A DNA stretch of 5,669 nucleotides, taken from the NCBI GenBank assembly GCA_945897765.1, contig CAMDGP010000153.1:1-5669 (forward strand). The letters are read 5' to 3'. The notes beneath the pieces are model-generated. The model ran no database searches and had not been told where the DNA came from. It was given only the letters and a program-made list of their open reading frames with translations. This document shows, in pieces, positions 1 to 5,669 of this stretch; positions within the stretch are counted from its first letter, which is position 1; every line of letters starts with the position of its first letter. The position numbers were made by a program, and so were the translations under genes. This DNA is from Chitinophaga pinensis. GTDB lineage: Bacteria; Bacteroidota; Bacteroidia; Flavobacteriales_D; Crocinitomicaceae.

Positions 1-1
1 G

Positions 2-238
2 GTAGAAAAAGAAGTTTTTGACACCCTAAGTCTGAAAGCAGAAGTAGCGCTTGAAGCTGTTTCTAAACTTTCGCCTGCTTATCGGACAGTTTTCAATCTC
101 TATGTGATGGAAGATTATTCACACAAAGAGATTGCAGACATTCTTGGAATCAACGAAGGAACATCAAAATCCAATTTGGCAAAAGCAAAAATGAATTTGC
201 AACGCATATTAAAAGAAAAATATAAACACATCGATTAG
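2..238 (+). CDS. ECF-type RNA polymerase sigma-70 factor, C-terminal part (5' end outside window)
   Basis: The open frame runs in from the window edge and ends at TAG 236-238, leaving 78 residues. This is sigma region 4, which contacts the -35 element. Visible residues 23-34 (LSPAYRTVFNLY) match the region 4.1 helix. Residues about 39-69 form the helix-turn-helix: YSHKEIADILGI, a turn at NEGTSK, then a recognition helix ending in LAKAKMNLQRIL. The Ser-Pro-x-x-Arg and E-I-A-x-x-L-G-I patterns are typical of ECF (group 4) sigma factors, which are usually about 170-200 residues, so roughly the last 40 percent is present. The next gene starts immediately after the stop codon, and that gene looks like its anti-sigma partner. 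The family call is secure. The regulon and inducing signal cannot be read from this fragment. Confidence 0.93.
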   Translation, partial: VEKEVFDTLSLKAEVALEAVSKLSPAYRTVFNLYVMEDYSHKEIADILGINEGTSKSNLAKAKMNLQRILKEKYKHID

Positions 239-1522
239 ATGAAAGATATTGAAAAATTATTTAAAGATTCGTTAGAAAATCATGAGTTACCTTATGATGC
301 TTCTGCTTGGAAAAGTTTAGAATCTAAATTACCAAAAACTGGAATTGTTAAACCTATCAATTTTACGAAATGGGGATTGATTGGATTTGCTGCTGCTGCA
401 TTGGCTGTATCTGTGTTTATCGTTTCGAATTCAGACGAAAAACAAACAAATTTAATCGAGAAAAAAGAGGTGAAACAAGTTGAAAATCAATCAGCTTCAA
501 CTAAAAAAACTGCTTCAACAAATTCTACTTCAATTACTGAAAAACAACTAACAAATCAAAAACAAACACAAAAAAATACAACTGTAAATTCGACTAATTC
601 TCTTTTAAATATTGAACAAAATCAAGTAAGAGGTGAGTACGAAAATTCAAATCAACACTTTATGAAGGATTTGGAGAACGGTGTAATTCCAAGCAATCCA
701 AACTATCAACCAAACCTTGTTCAAACATCTACTGAAAATCAAAAAACTAATTCAAGTTATAAAACTCCAGCCGTTGCAACGAAATGTCAAGGTGAAACAA
801 TTGAATTAGAAAACGAAAATTCTAAATCAATTGTTTTAAAATCTCCTTCTGGAAAATTAGAAGTAATTCGTGCTAAAACTCAGCTTAAAACTAATTTAAC
901 CCAATCTGGAACCTACGCTATCAATGGAATAGATGAAAGAGGTGATTTAATTGAATTAAAAACTTTTGAAGTAATAACTTCACCATCTATTTCCTTGAAT
1001 TTTGATTCTGAGTTAATCTACGAAAATGGATTACCTGTTTTAAAAGCAAATTTAGAAGGAGAAGATTCAAAAATTAAATGGTCATTAAATAATAAATCGA
1101 TTGATGCCTCTGGAAAAAATGCTGTGATATTTGCATTCAATAAAGGAACTTACGAATTAAGTGCAACTGCATCTAATGAATTAGGTTGTAAATCAACAGA
1201 AAGTAAATTAATTCAAATTAAAAATGATTACAACTTACTAGCAGTCAATGCGTTCAATCCAAACTCAAGCGATTTACGTTTGTCAACTTTCTTACCGGTA
1301 GCACTTCAAAGCAGAACTTCGCCTTTCAAAATGGTGATTCTAGATCCAAACGATGGTGGAATTGTTTATGAAACTTCTGATGCTTCTCAACCTTGGGATG
1401 GTATTGATAGAAGAGACGGAAAGATGGTTAGTTCAAACAAAACATACGTTTGGAAAGTTTCAATCAAAAATCCTGAAATTGGTGAAAAATCTGAATACAA
1501 AGGAATATTCATAAGAATCTAA
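239..1522 (+). CDS. Putative single-pass anti-sigma factor with PKD-like and gliding-motility-type C-terminal domains
   Basis: A 427-residue protein whose ATG directly follows the sigma stop codon, which indicates coupled expression. Residues 1-44 are a short cytoplasmic segment with a YDASAWKSLESKLPK stretch, resembling the short N-termini of Bacteroidota anti-sigma proteins that follow ECF genes. Residues 45-63 form one hydrophobic helix, the likely inner-membrane span; no signal-peptidase site or lipobox is apparent. Residues about 64-175 are low-complexity (Ser, Thr, Asn, Gln, Lys) and probably disordered. Residues about 178-245 and 248-328 look like two Ig/PKD-like beta domains; the second ends with the PKD-type pattern GTYELSATASNELGC. 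The only cysteines are 183 and 317. Residues about 334-427 resemble the gliding-motility/type B C-terminal domain (NAFNPN 337-342, WDG 386-388, KTYVWKV 401-407, C-terminal GIFIRI), but the usual GDGxND stretch is replaced. The anti-sigma role is inferred from gene order and topology. An alternative is an envelope protein merely co-transcribed with the sigma gene. Confidence 0.75.
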   Translation: MKDIEKLFKDSLENHELPYDASAWKSLESKLPKTGIVKPINFTKWGLIGFAAAALAVSVFIVSNSDEKQTNLIEKKEVKQVENQSASTKKTASTNSTSITEKQLTNQKQTQKNTTVNSTNSLLNIEQNQVRGEYENSNQHFMKDLENGVIPSNPNYQPNLVQTSTENQKTNSSYKTPAVATKCQGETIELENENSKSIVLKSPSGKLEVIRAKTQLKTNLTQSGTYAINGIDERGDLIELKTFEVITSPSISLNFDSELIYENGLPVLKANLEGEDSKIKWSLNNKSIDASGKNAVIFAFNKGTYELSATASNELGCKSTESKLIQIKNDYNLLAVNAFNPNSSDLRLSTFLPVALQSRTSPFKMVILDPNDGGIVYETSDASQPWDGIDRRDGKMVSSNKTYVWKVSIKNPEIGEKSEYKGIFIRI

Positions 1523-1556
1523 TCTTAGAGCTTCGCTTGCTTTTATAAGTTTTGTT

Positions 1557-1593
1557 AATAGGGATTAATGTTAAAATATTAATCCCTATTTTT
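1557..1593 (+). terminator. Rho-independent terminator of the sigma/anti-sigma unit
   Basis: A perfect 13-bp inverted repeat (arms 1557-1569 and 1578-1590) has an 8-base spacer. One G-T and one T-A pair inside the spacer could extend the stem to 15 bp with a TAAA loop. On the plus strand it is followed by a T-rich tract (1589-1597, TTTTTGTTT). It starts 34 bases after the anti-sigma stop codon. The minus strand has no matching T-tract, so the terminator works in one direction. The stem is AT-rich apart from a GGG/CCC core. It separates the sigma/anti-sigma pair from the mutL unit. Confidence 0.85.
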
Positions 1594-1594
1594 G
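1587..1594 (+). promoter_or_regulatory. Possible Bacteroidota -7 promoter element overlapping the terminator
   Basis: TATTTTTG fits the Bacteroidota -7 consensus TAnnTTTG exactly and lies 16 bases upstream of the small-ORF ATG, so a promoter here would give a very short leader. No TTG/TTTG box lies at the expected distance of about 17-20 bases upstream; the nearest, at 1551-1554, is 32 bases away. The right arm of the terminator and its T-tract would produce this match anyway. The stretch 1523-1609 holds nothing else that I can support, so the promoter of the mutL unit remains unplaced. Confidence 0.2.
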
Positions 1595-1609
1595 TTTATT
1601 AAGCAAAAA

Positions 1610-1831
1610 ATGACACTCTTTCAAGAAAGTACTTTATTTCAAGAAAAACTTTTCGACTTCAATCCGAGTAATTTCTTAGAACGAAAAAATAGTCGTAAGT
1701 TAAAAATAAAGCAAAATCTAAAAAACAATAGAATTCTTAACTTAATTGAATTAAATCTTGTTTTTGATAACTTCAAATTATATAGTCTGAATGATGTTAT
1801 GCAGGTGATTAAAAAAACCATTAAGAAATGA
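1610..1831 (+). CDS. Small basic protein of unknown function, overlapping the mutL start
   Basis: A 73-residue ORF starting at ATG 1610, in an A-rich context (AAGCAAAAAATG) usual for this phylum. An in-frame TTG at 1592 would extend it by six residues but sits in the terminator tail, so the ATG is preferred. Its TGA (1829-1831) overlaps the mutL ATG (1828-1830) as ATGA, typical of translationally coupled genes. The frame is stop-free from 1583, about 82 codons in very AT-rich DNA, which is unlikely by chance. The product is rich in Lys, Asn, Leu and Phe, has no hydrophobic membrane segment or cysteine, and looks mostly helical after residue 20. It begins with a duplicated TLFQE(S/K) hexapeptide. 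I do not recognise the family and assign no function. It could also be a decayed gene remnant. A minus-strand frame across the same bases is open too, but it runs into mutL and lacks context. Confidence 0.45.
   Translation: MTLFQESTLFQEKLFDFNPSNFLERKNSRKLKIKQNLKNNRILNLIELNLVFDNFKLYSLNDVMQVIKKTIKK
1613..1648 (+). repeat. Two imperfect 18-bp tandem copies inside the small ORF
   Basis: Copies at 1613-1630 and 1631-1648 agree at 13 of 18 positions and share the core TTTCAAGAAA (1619-1628 and 1637-1646). They are in frame and encode TLFQES then TLFQEK. The core has TTTC/GAAA inverted ends, so each copy could alternatively be read as a small half-site pair. A local coding duplication is the simpler reading. 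Confidence 0.5.
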
Positions 1832-3681
1832 GTATCATTCAATTATTACCCGATCACATTGCCAATCAAATTGCGGCTGGTGAAGTTATTCAACGTCCTG
1901 CTTCTGTAATAAAAGAAATGGTTGAAAATGCAATAGATGCAGGCGCTACAAGCATTAAAGTTATTATCAAAGATGCTGGGAGAACATTGATTCAAATCAT
2001 TGACGACGGTGATGGTATGAATGAAAAAGATGCTATTCTTTGTTTTGAAAGACATGCAACAAGTAAGTTAAAATCTGCAGACGATTTATTTAAATTACTA
2101 ACTAAAGGTTTTAGAGGAGAAGCTCTTGCCTCTGTTGCTGCAATTTCGCACGTAACTTTAAAAACAAAACACAAAGACGAAGCAGAACTTGGTGTAAAAA
2201 TTGAAGTTGAGGGAAGCACAATCAAGATAAATGAACGTGTTGTTTGTCCAAAAGGAAGCTCTTTTGAAGTTAAAAACTTGTTTTACAATGTTCCAGCGAG
2301 AAGAAATTTCTTAAAATCTGATGCAGTTGAATTCAATCACATTCGCGAAGAAATGGAACGAATTATTTTCGCTCATCCTAACGTGCAATTTTCTCTTTAC
2401 CACAATGGACATGCGATTTATGAACTTCAAAGTGCTATTTTAAGAAAAAGAATTGTTGATGTTTTCGGAAAATCAATTGAAGAAAAATTAGTTCCAATTG
2501 AAGAAGAAACGAATATCGTGAAAATACATGGTTACATCGGAAAGCCTGATGCAGCAAGAAAATCAAGAGGTGAGCAATATCTTTTTGTAAATAATCGTTT
2601 TTTTAAAGATAGTTATTTTCACCACGCAATTTCGAAAGCTTATGAAGGATTAATAGCCGAAAGAACTTATCCAACTTACTTTATTTTTTTTGAAATTGAT
2701 CCATCTAAAATTGATGTCAATATTCACCCTACAAAAACAGAAATAAAATTCGAAGAAGATCGATTTATTTATTCCATTTTATTAAGTGCTGTCAAACAAG
2801 CTCTTGGGAAATATAACATCTATCCAACACTTGATTTTGAGCAAGAAACTAGTTTTGAAGTTCCATCTTCAGTCAGAAAATCAGATCCTATTGCACCTTA
2901 CATTGAAGTGAATCCAAATTTTAATCCCTTTCAAACCACAAGTTCCAACGCCAATTCTAATTCAAAAGGAGGAACAAGTGGATTTTCATCGGCTATGAAA
3001 AATGTTGGATTCGGAAATGAATCACCAAGTACGTTGGATTGGGAGAATTTCTATAAAATAAAAGAAGAAGAAGCTCCAATTGAATCGCAAAAAATAGATT
3101 TTGAAGAATCAATTGAAGATACCTTTGTGGAACAAACAGACAATTTACTTATTCGTGGAAAATACTTGATAACAAATTGCAAATCAGGACTTTTAGTGAT
3201 TGATTATAAAAGAGCAAATGAACGTATTGTTTACGATGAATTGCAAGCCAATTTTATTCATTCGCCAATTGCAGCACAACAATTATTGTTTCCTTACGAG
3301 AAAAACATCAGTAAACAGGAAGCTTTGCAATGGTCAAACAATACATCTTTATTTAATCAATTAGGTTTCATTGGTGAAATTCAAGATGAGAACTTATTGA
3401 TAAATGCAATCCCGTCTTTTCTTTCAGATGAGCATATTAATGATGTATTAGAAAATATGTTAGAAACTTTAATGCATCGAGAAATTGAAAAATCAGATTT
3501 AGCTCACAAACTTATTTCTGACATTGCGAAATCCGCAAGCAGAACTTTAACCATTTCAACAGTTGATCACGGAAAAAAGATTATTGACCAGTTATTCCAA
3601 TGCGAAAATCATAGTTTTTCTCCAATGGGAAAGAAGATATTAAGTACATTAACGATTGAAGAAATAGCACAAAAATTTTAA
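1828..3681 (+). CDS. mutL: DNA mismatch repair protein MutL
   Basis: A 617-residue MutL, normal length for the family. MutL is the ATP-driven matchmaker of mismatch repair, linking mismatch-bound MutS to the strand-incision step. The GHKL ATPase region holds motif I (E30 and N34 in KEMVENAIDAGA), motif II (DDGDGM, 59-64), RHATSKL (75-81), GFRGEAL (94-100) and FYNVPARR (152-159). The transducer domain ends with DVNIHPTK (296-303), whose lysine approaches ATP. Residues about 340-435 form a Ser/Asn/Glu-rich linker. The dimerisation domain runs from about 437 to the end. There the endonuclease motif DQHA(X)2E(X)4E is replaced by DYKRANERIVYD (459-470), and the late Cys/His metal-site positions appear as SASR (569-572) and SPMGKK (598-603). 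The start is fixed by the immediate MutL signature SIIQLLPDHIANQIAAGEV. It overlaps the small ORF upstream by ATGA and is followed one base later by a rhomboid gene. Confidence 0.98.
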   Translation: MSIIQLLPDHIANQIAAGEVIQRPASVIKEMVENAIDAGATSIKVIIKDAGRTLIQIIDDGDGMNEKDAILCFERHATSKLKSADDLFKLLTKGFRGEALASVAAISHVTLKTKHKDEAELGVKIEVEGSTIKINERVVCPKGSSFEVKNLFYNVPARRNFLKSDAVEFNHIREEMERIIFAHPNVQFSLYHNGHAIYELQSAILRKRIVDVFGKSIEEKLVPIEEETNIVKIHGYIGKPDAARKSRGEQYLFVNNRFFKDSYFHHAISKAYEGLIAERTYPTYFIFFEIDPSKIDVNIHPTKTEIKFEEDRFIYSILLSAVKQALGKYNIYPTLDFEQETSFEVPSSVRKSDPIAPYIEVNPNFNPFQTTSSNANSNSKGGTSGFSSAMKNVGFGNESPSTLDWENFYKIKEEEAPIESQKIDFEESIEDTFVEQTDNLLIRGKYLITNCKSGLLVIDYKRANERIVYDELQANFIHSPIAAQQLLFPYEKNISKQEALQWSNNTSLFNQLGFIGEIQDENLLINAIPSFLSDEHINDVLENMLETLMHREIEKSDLAHKLISDIAKSASRTLTISTVDHGKKIIDQLFQCENHSFSPMGKKILSTLTIEEIAQKF

Positions 3682-3682
3682 T

Positions 3683-4417
3683 ATGTTAAATAATTTACCG
3701 CAAGTAACAAAAAACATCTTGATTTTAAATATCTTGTTTTTTGTTGCGACTCTTATTTTACAGACACAAAAAATTGATTTAATTGCCCAATTTGGAGCGC
3801 ATTATGTCAATTCTACCTTGTTTCAACCTTTTCAAATAATTACGCATTTTTTCATGCACGGAAACTTTTTTCATATTTTCTTCAATATGTGGTTGTTTAT
3901 AATGCTTGGTGCTTACTTGGAAAAAATTTGGGGTCCAAAACGATTTTTTATATTCTACATTGCGACAGCTCTTGGTGCTTTTGGCTTATACAACGTTATT
4001 GGAGTTTATGAATTAGAGGTATTGAAGGAACAATTAATCAATCAAGGTTTTGATTTAAATGAAGTAAATGGAATGATTAAAAATTCTGAATATAATCCGG
4101 TAGCGTATGAAACGAATAAAGTCTACCATGAATATGTCGTTAATTCATACACGCCTATGGTTGGAGCTTCTGGTGCTGTTTTTGGAATTATGGCAGCATT
4201 TGCGATTCTCTTTCCGAATACCGAATTCATGATTTATTTCATGTTTCCAATCAAAGCGAAATTCTTGGTTGGCGGTTACTTTTTATTTGAAATATATCAA
4301 GCTTATCAGGACAAAGTTGGAGATAGTACAGCACATTTGGCACACGTTGGCGGTGCAATTGTGGGTGGAATTATAGTATTAATTTGGCGAAAAACTGATA
4401 AATCTAACTTTTGGTAA
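3683..4417 (+). CDS. Rhomboid family intramembrane serine protease (first copy)
   Basis: A 244-residue polytopic membrane protein. Rhomboids cleave substrates inside or next to transmembrane helices with a Ser-His dyad. Visible signatures are HIFFN in TM2 (H64, N68, oxyanion and structural residues), GASG (161-164) with catalytic Ser163, and AHLAHVGG (217-224) with catalytic His221 in the last helix. Hydrophobic segments lie at about 11-27, 63-79, 87-108, 160-178, 182-204 and 218-236, giving the basic six-TM bacterial core. A charged stretch of about 50 residues (about 109-158) lies between the third helix and the serine helix, much longer than the corresponding loop of the second rhomboid here. 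Its ATG follows the mutL stop codon after one base, and the next rhomboid starts three bases after its own stop codon. Its substrate is unknown. Linkage to mutL looks like conserved flavobacterial operon structure, not evidence of a repair role. Confidence 0.95.
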   Translation: MLNNLPQVTKNILILNILFFVATLILQTQKIDLIAQFGAHYVNSTLFQPFQIITHFFMHGNFFHIFFNMWLFIMLGAYLEKIWGPKRFFIFYIATALGAFGLYNVIGVYELEVLKEQLINQGFDLNEVNGMIKNSEYNPVAYETNKVYHEYVVNSYTPMVGASGAVFGIMAAFAILFPNTEFMIYFMFPIKAKFLVGGYFLFEIYQAYQDKVGDSTAHLAHVGGAIVGGIIVLIWRKTDKSNFW

Positions 4418-4420
4418 ACC

Positions 4421-5323
4421 ATGAATAATTCAAGAAATCTTGTTGAAGAATTACAGTTTCAATTGCGTCATGGAAGTGTTACTACGAAATTGATATTTGC
4501 AAATGTTTTCGTTTTTATCATTATTCAACTTATAACTGTTACTTATCGGCTTTTACTTTTCGATACGAATTGGTCAATTGCAGATGTTATCTTCACGCTT
4601 GACACCAACATCCTTGGATTTATAATAAAACCATGGGGGATTTTCACAAGTATTTTCTCGCATTTTGACCTTCTACATTTGCTGTTCAATATGTTGTTCC
4701 TTTATTTCTCTGGACAATTTTTTGAATCCATTTTTAACGGAAAAAGATTACTATCCACGTATATTTTTGGAGGAATTACTGGCGGATTATTAGAAATTCT
4801 CTCGCATTTTGTTTTTCCAGCAATGCAAGAAAGTCATAACATCGTTGTTGGTGCCTCGGGTTCTGTAATGGCGATTTTCACAGCCCTCGCATTTTACAGC
4901 CCACATACAAAAGTTAATTTGTTTGGCGTCTTTCCTGTTCGCATTTATTTTATAGCTATTTTCTTCTTATTGAAAGATTTAATCGGACTTGGAAGCGATG
5001 ATAACATTGCTCATTTTGCTCATTTAGGTGGAGCAATTTTTGGTTTAATTTCAATTCAAAATATGTATTCAAAAAACAACATCATTAACATTTTGTACCG
5101 ACTTTTTGGAAATATAAATAAATTCTTTTCTTTTAACAAACCCAAAACTCCAAAATTTACAACAACGAGAGGTGGATTTAAAAAGGATGAAGATTATAAT
5201 TTAGAAAAGAAAAAACGGCAAGAAAAAACAGATGCAATTTTGGACAAAATATCCAAAGCAGGCTATGAATCATTAACCAAGGAAGAAAAAGATTTTCTTT
5301 TTAATCAAAGTAAAAATGGCTAA
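4421..5323 (+). CDS. Rhomboid family intramembrane serine protease (second copy) with conserved C-terminal tail
   Basis: A 300-residue rhomboid, only distantly similar to its neighbour. It holds HLLFN (H86, N90), GASG (144-147) with catalytic Ser146, and AHFAHLGG (197-204) with catalytic His201, so the dyad is intact. Hydrophobic helices lie at about 24-45, 84-102, 112-131, 144-160, 168-187 and 198-213. After the membrane core, residues about 216-300 form a hydrophilic, Lys-rich cytoplasmic tail ending with ILDKISKAGYESLTKEE (273-289). I recall this short C-terminal module from many Bacteroidota rhomboids (Pfam DUF6576 from memory); its function is unknown. The gene lies three bases after the first rhomboid, and its last eight bases overlap the next gene's start. 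Two adjacent non-identical rhomboids suggest division of labour on different substrates, but the substrates cannot be read from sequence. Confidence 0.95.
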   Translation: MNNSRNLVEELQFQLRHGSVTTKLIFANVFVFIIIQLITVTYRLLLFDTNWSIADVIFTLDTNILGFIIKPWGIFTSIFSHFDLLHLLFNMLFLYFSGQFFESIFNGKRLLSTYIFGGITGGLLEILSHFVFPAMQESHNIVVGASGSVMAIFTALAFYSPHTKVNLFGVFPVRIYFIAIFFLLKDLIGLGSDDNIAHFAHLGGAIFGLISIQNMYSKNNIINILYRLFGNINKFFSFNKPKTPKFTTTRGGFKKDEDYNLEKKKRQEKTDAILDKISKAGYESLTKEEKDFLFNQSKNG

Positions 5324-5669
5324 AATTCGCTATTTCGGAATTCCTTTACTTTTTAAAATCGCTTCAGTAATTAGTTTTTTAACGTTATTGACTTGCTACC
5401 TTGCACCTTTAATTCACCCAGACACAATTTTTATTTTACCTTTTTTAGGATTAGCTTATCCGATAATTAGTAGAGTAAATGTTCTTATTTTAATAGTTTG
5501 GCTGGTTTTTCGTTCCAAATGGGTACTCGTTTCTTTGGCGGTAATTTTGATTGGTGGAAAATTGCATTTCAGAGCCTTTGCTTTTACCCTTTTTGAAGAT
5601 TCTAAAAAACAAAATGAGTTGAAAGTGCTATCATATAATGTGCGGCTTTTTGATATCTATAATCCATCG
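5316..5669 (+). CDS. Membrane-anchored endonuclease/exonuclease/phosphatase (EEP) family protein, N-terminal part (3' end outside window)
   Basis: An open frame of 118 codons running off the window edge. The ATG at 5316 overlaps the preceding rhomboid stop codon by eight bases in another frame. The N-terminus holds three hydrophobic segments, at about residues 12-31, 37-64 and 69-82. Next come a short charged stretch (94-101) and then LKVLSYNVRLFD (102-113). That last motif is the first strand of the EEP (DNase I/exonuclease III-like) fold; Asn108 is the conserved active-site asparagine that helps position the metal and phosphate. The layout of three N-terminal membrane helices followed by an EEP domain is familiar in Bacteroidota. 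The catalytic half would face one side of the inner membrane. The substrate (nucleic acid, phospholipid or inositol phosphate) cannot be determined, and most catalytic residues are not in the window. Confidence 0.88.
   Translation, partial: MAKIRYFGIPLLFKIASVISFLTLLTCYLAPLIHPDTIFILPFLGLAYPIISRVNVLILIVWLVFRSKWVLVSLAVILIGGKLHFRAFAFTLFEDSKKQNELKVLSYNVRLFDIYNPS

Noticed and set aside
1275..1452. TACGTTTG at 1275-1282 and 1445-1452, matching the Bacteroidota -7 consensus, inside the anti-sigma gene
   Set aside because: Neither has a TTG box at the right spacing. Both fall in well-supported coding sequence, showing that the short motif arises by chance in this AT-rich DNA.
1518..1529. Small inverted repeat TCTAATCTTAGA at the anti-sigma stop codon
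   Set aside because: A 5-bp AT-rich stem with a 2-base spacer is too weak to be a terminator; the 13-bp stem downstream explains termination.
1592..1609. TTG at 1592 as start of the small ORF
   Set aside because: It lies in the terminator T-tract. The ATG at 1610 has the A-rich upstream context usual for this phylum.
1639..1842. Minus-strand open frame of 67 codons opposite the small ORF
   Set aside because: It starts inside mutL, ends inside the plus-strand ORF, has no context or recognisable product, and lies on the strand opposite every other gene.
1846..2225. Two minus-strand open frames within the 5' part of mutL
   Set aside because: They lie inside the most conserved coding region of MutL and are shadows of that gene.
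239..4417. Idea that the rhomboids cleave the neighbouring anti-sigma factor as part of one signalling system
   Set aside because: A strong terminator separates the two units, and the rhomboids belong to the mutL operon arrangement I recall from flavobacteria with unrelated upstream genes, so proximity is not enough to link them.

Overview
The window looks like a chromosomal segment of a Flavobacteriaceae member (Bacteroidota), probably Flavobacterium or a close relative. The DNA is very AT-rich, start codons lack recognisable Shine-Dalgarno sequences, and the mutL - rhomboid - rhomboid - endonuclease/exonuclease/phosphatase order is one I recall from flavobacteria. All genes are on the plus strand and tightly packed. 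I see no mobile element, CRISPR array, tRNA or rRNA.

Region 1 (1-1522) is an envelope-stress-type signalling pair. It starts with the 3' end of an ECF sigma factor gene. The next gene begins on the base after the sigma stop codon and encodes a single-pass membrane protein with a short cytoplasmic N-terminus. Outside the inner membrane it has a long disordered Ser/Thr/Asn/Gln/Lys-rich linker, two Ig/PKD-like beta domains, and a C-terminal domain resembling the gliding-motility-associated (type B, T9SS-related) C-terminal domain. I read it as an anti-sigma factor with an unusually long periplasmic sensor. A strong stem-loop followed by a T-tract at about 1557-1593 ends this unit.

Region 2 (1610-5669) looks like one operon. 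A small ORF of unknown function (73 aa) overlaps the mutL start by ATGA. It is followed by mutL (617 aa), two rhomboid serine protease genes with all catalytic residues present, and the 5' part of a membrane-anchored endonuclease/exonuclease/phosphatase-family gene cut by the window edge. Gaps within the unit are 1 to 3 bases or short overlaps, which suggests co-transcription and translational coupling.

The points most worth following are the long anti-sigma factor with a gliding-type C-terminal domain, the small ORF coupled to mutL, and the degenerate endonuclease motifs in the MutL C-terminal domain. None amounts to a clear new system from sequence alone. The mutL-rhomboid part is ordinary flavobacterial housekeeping synteny.
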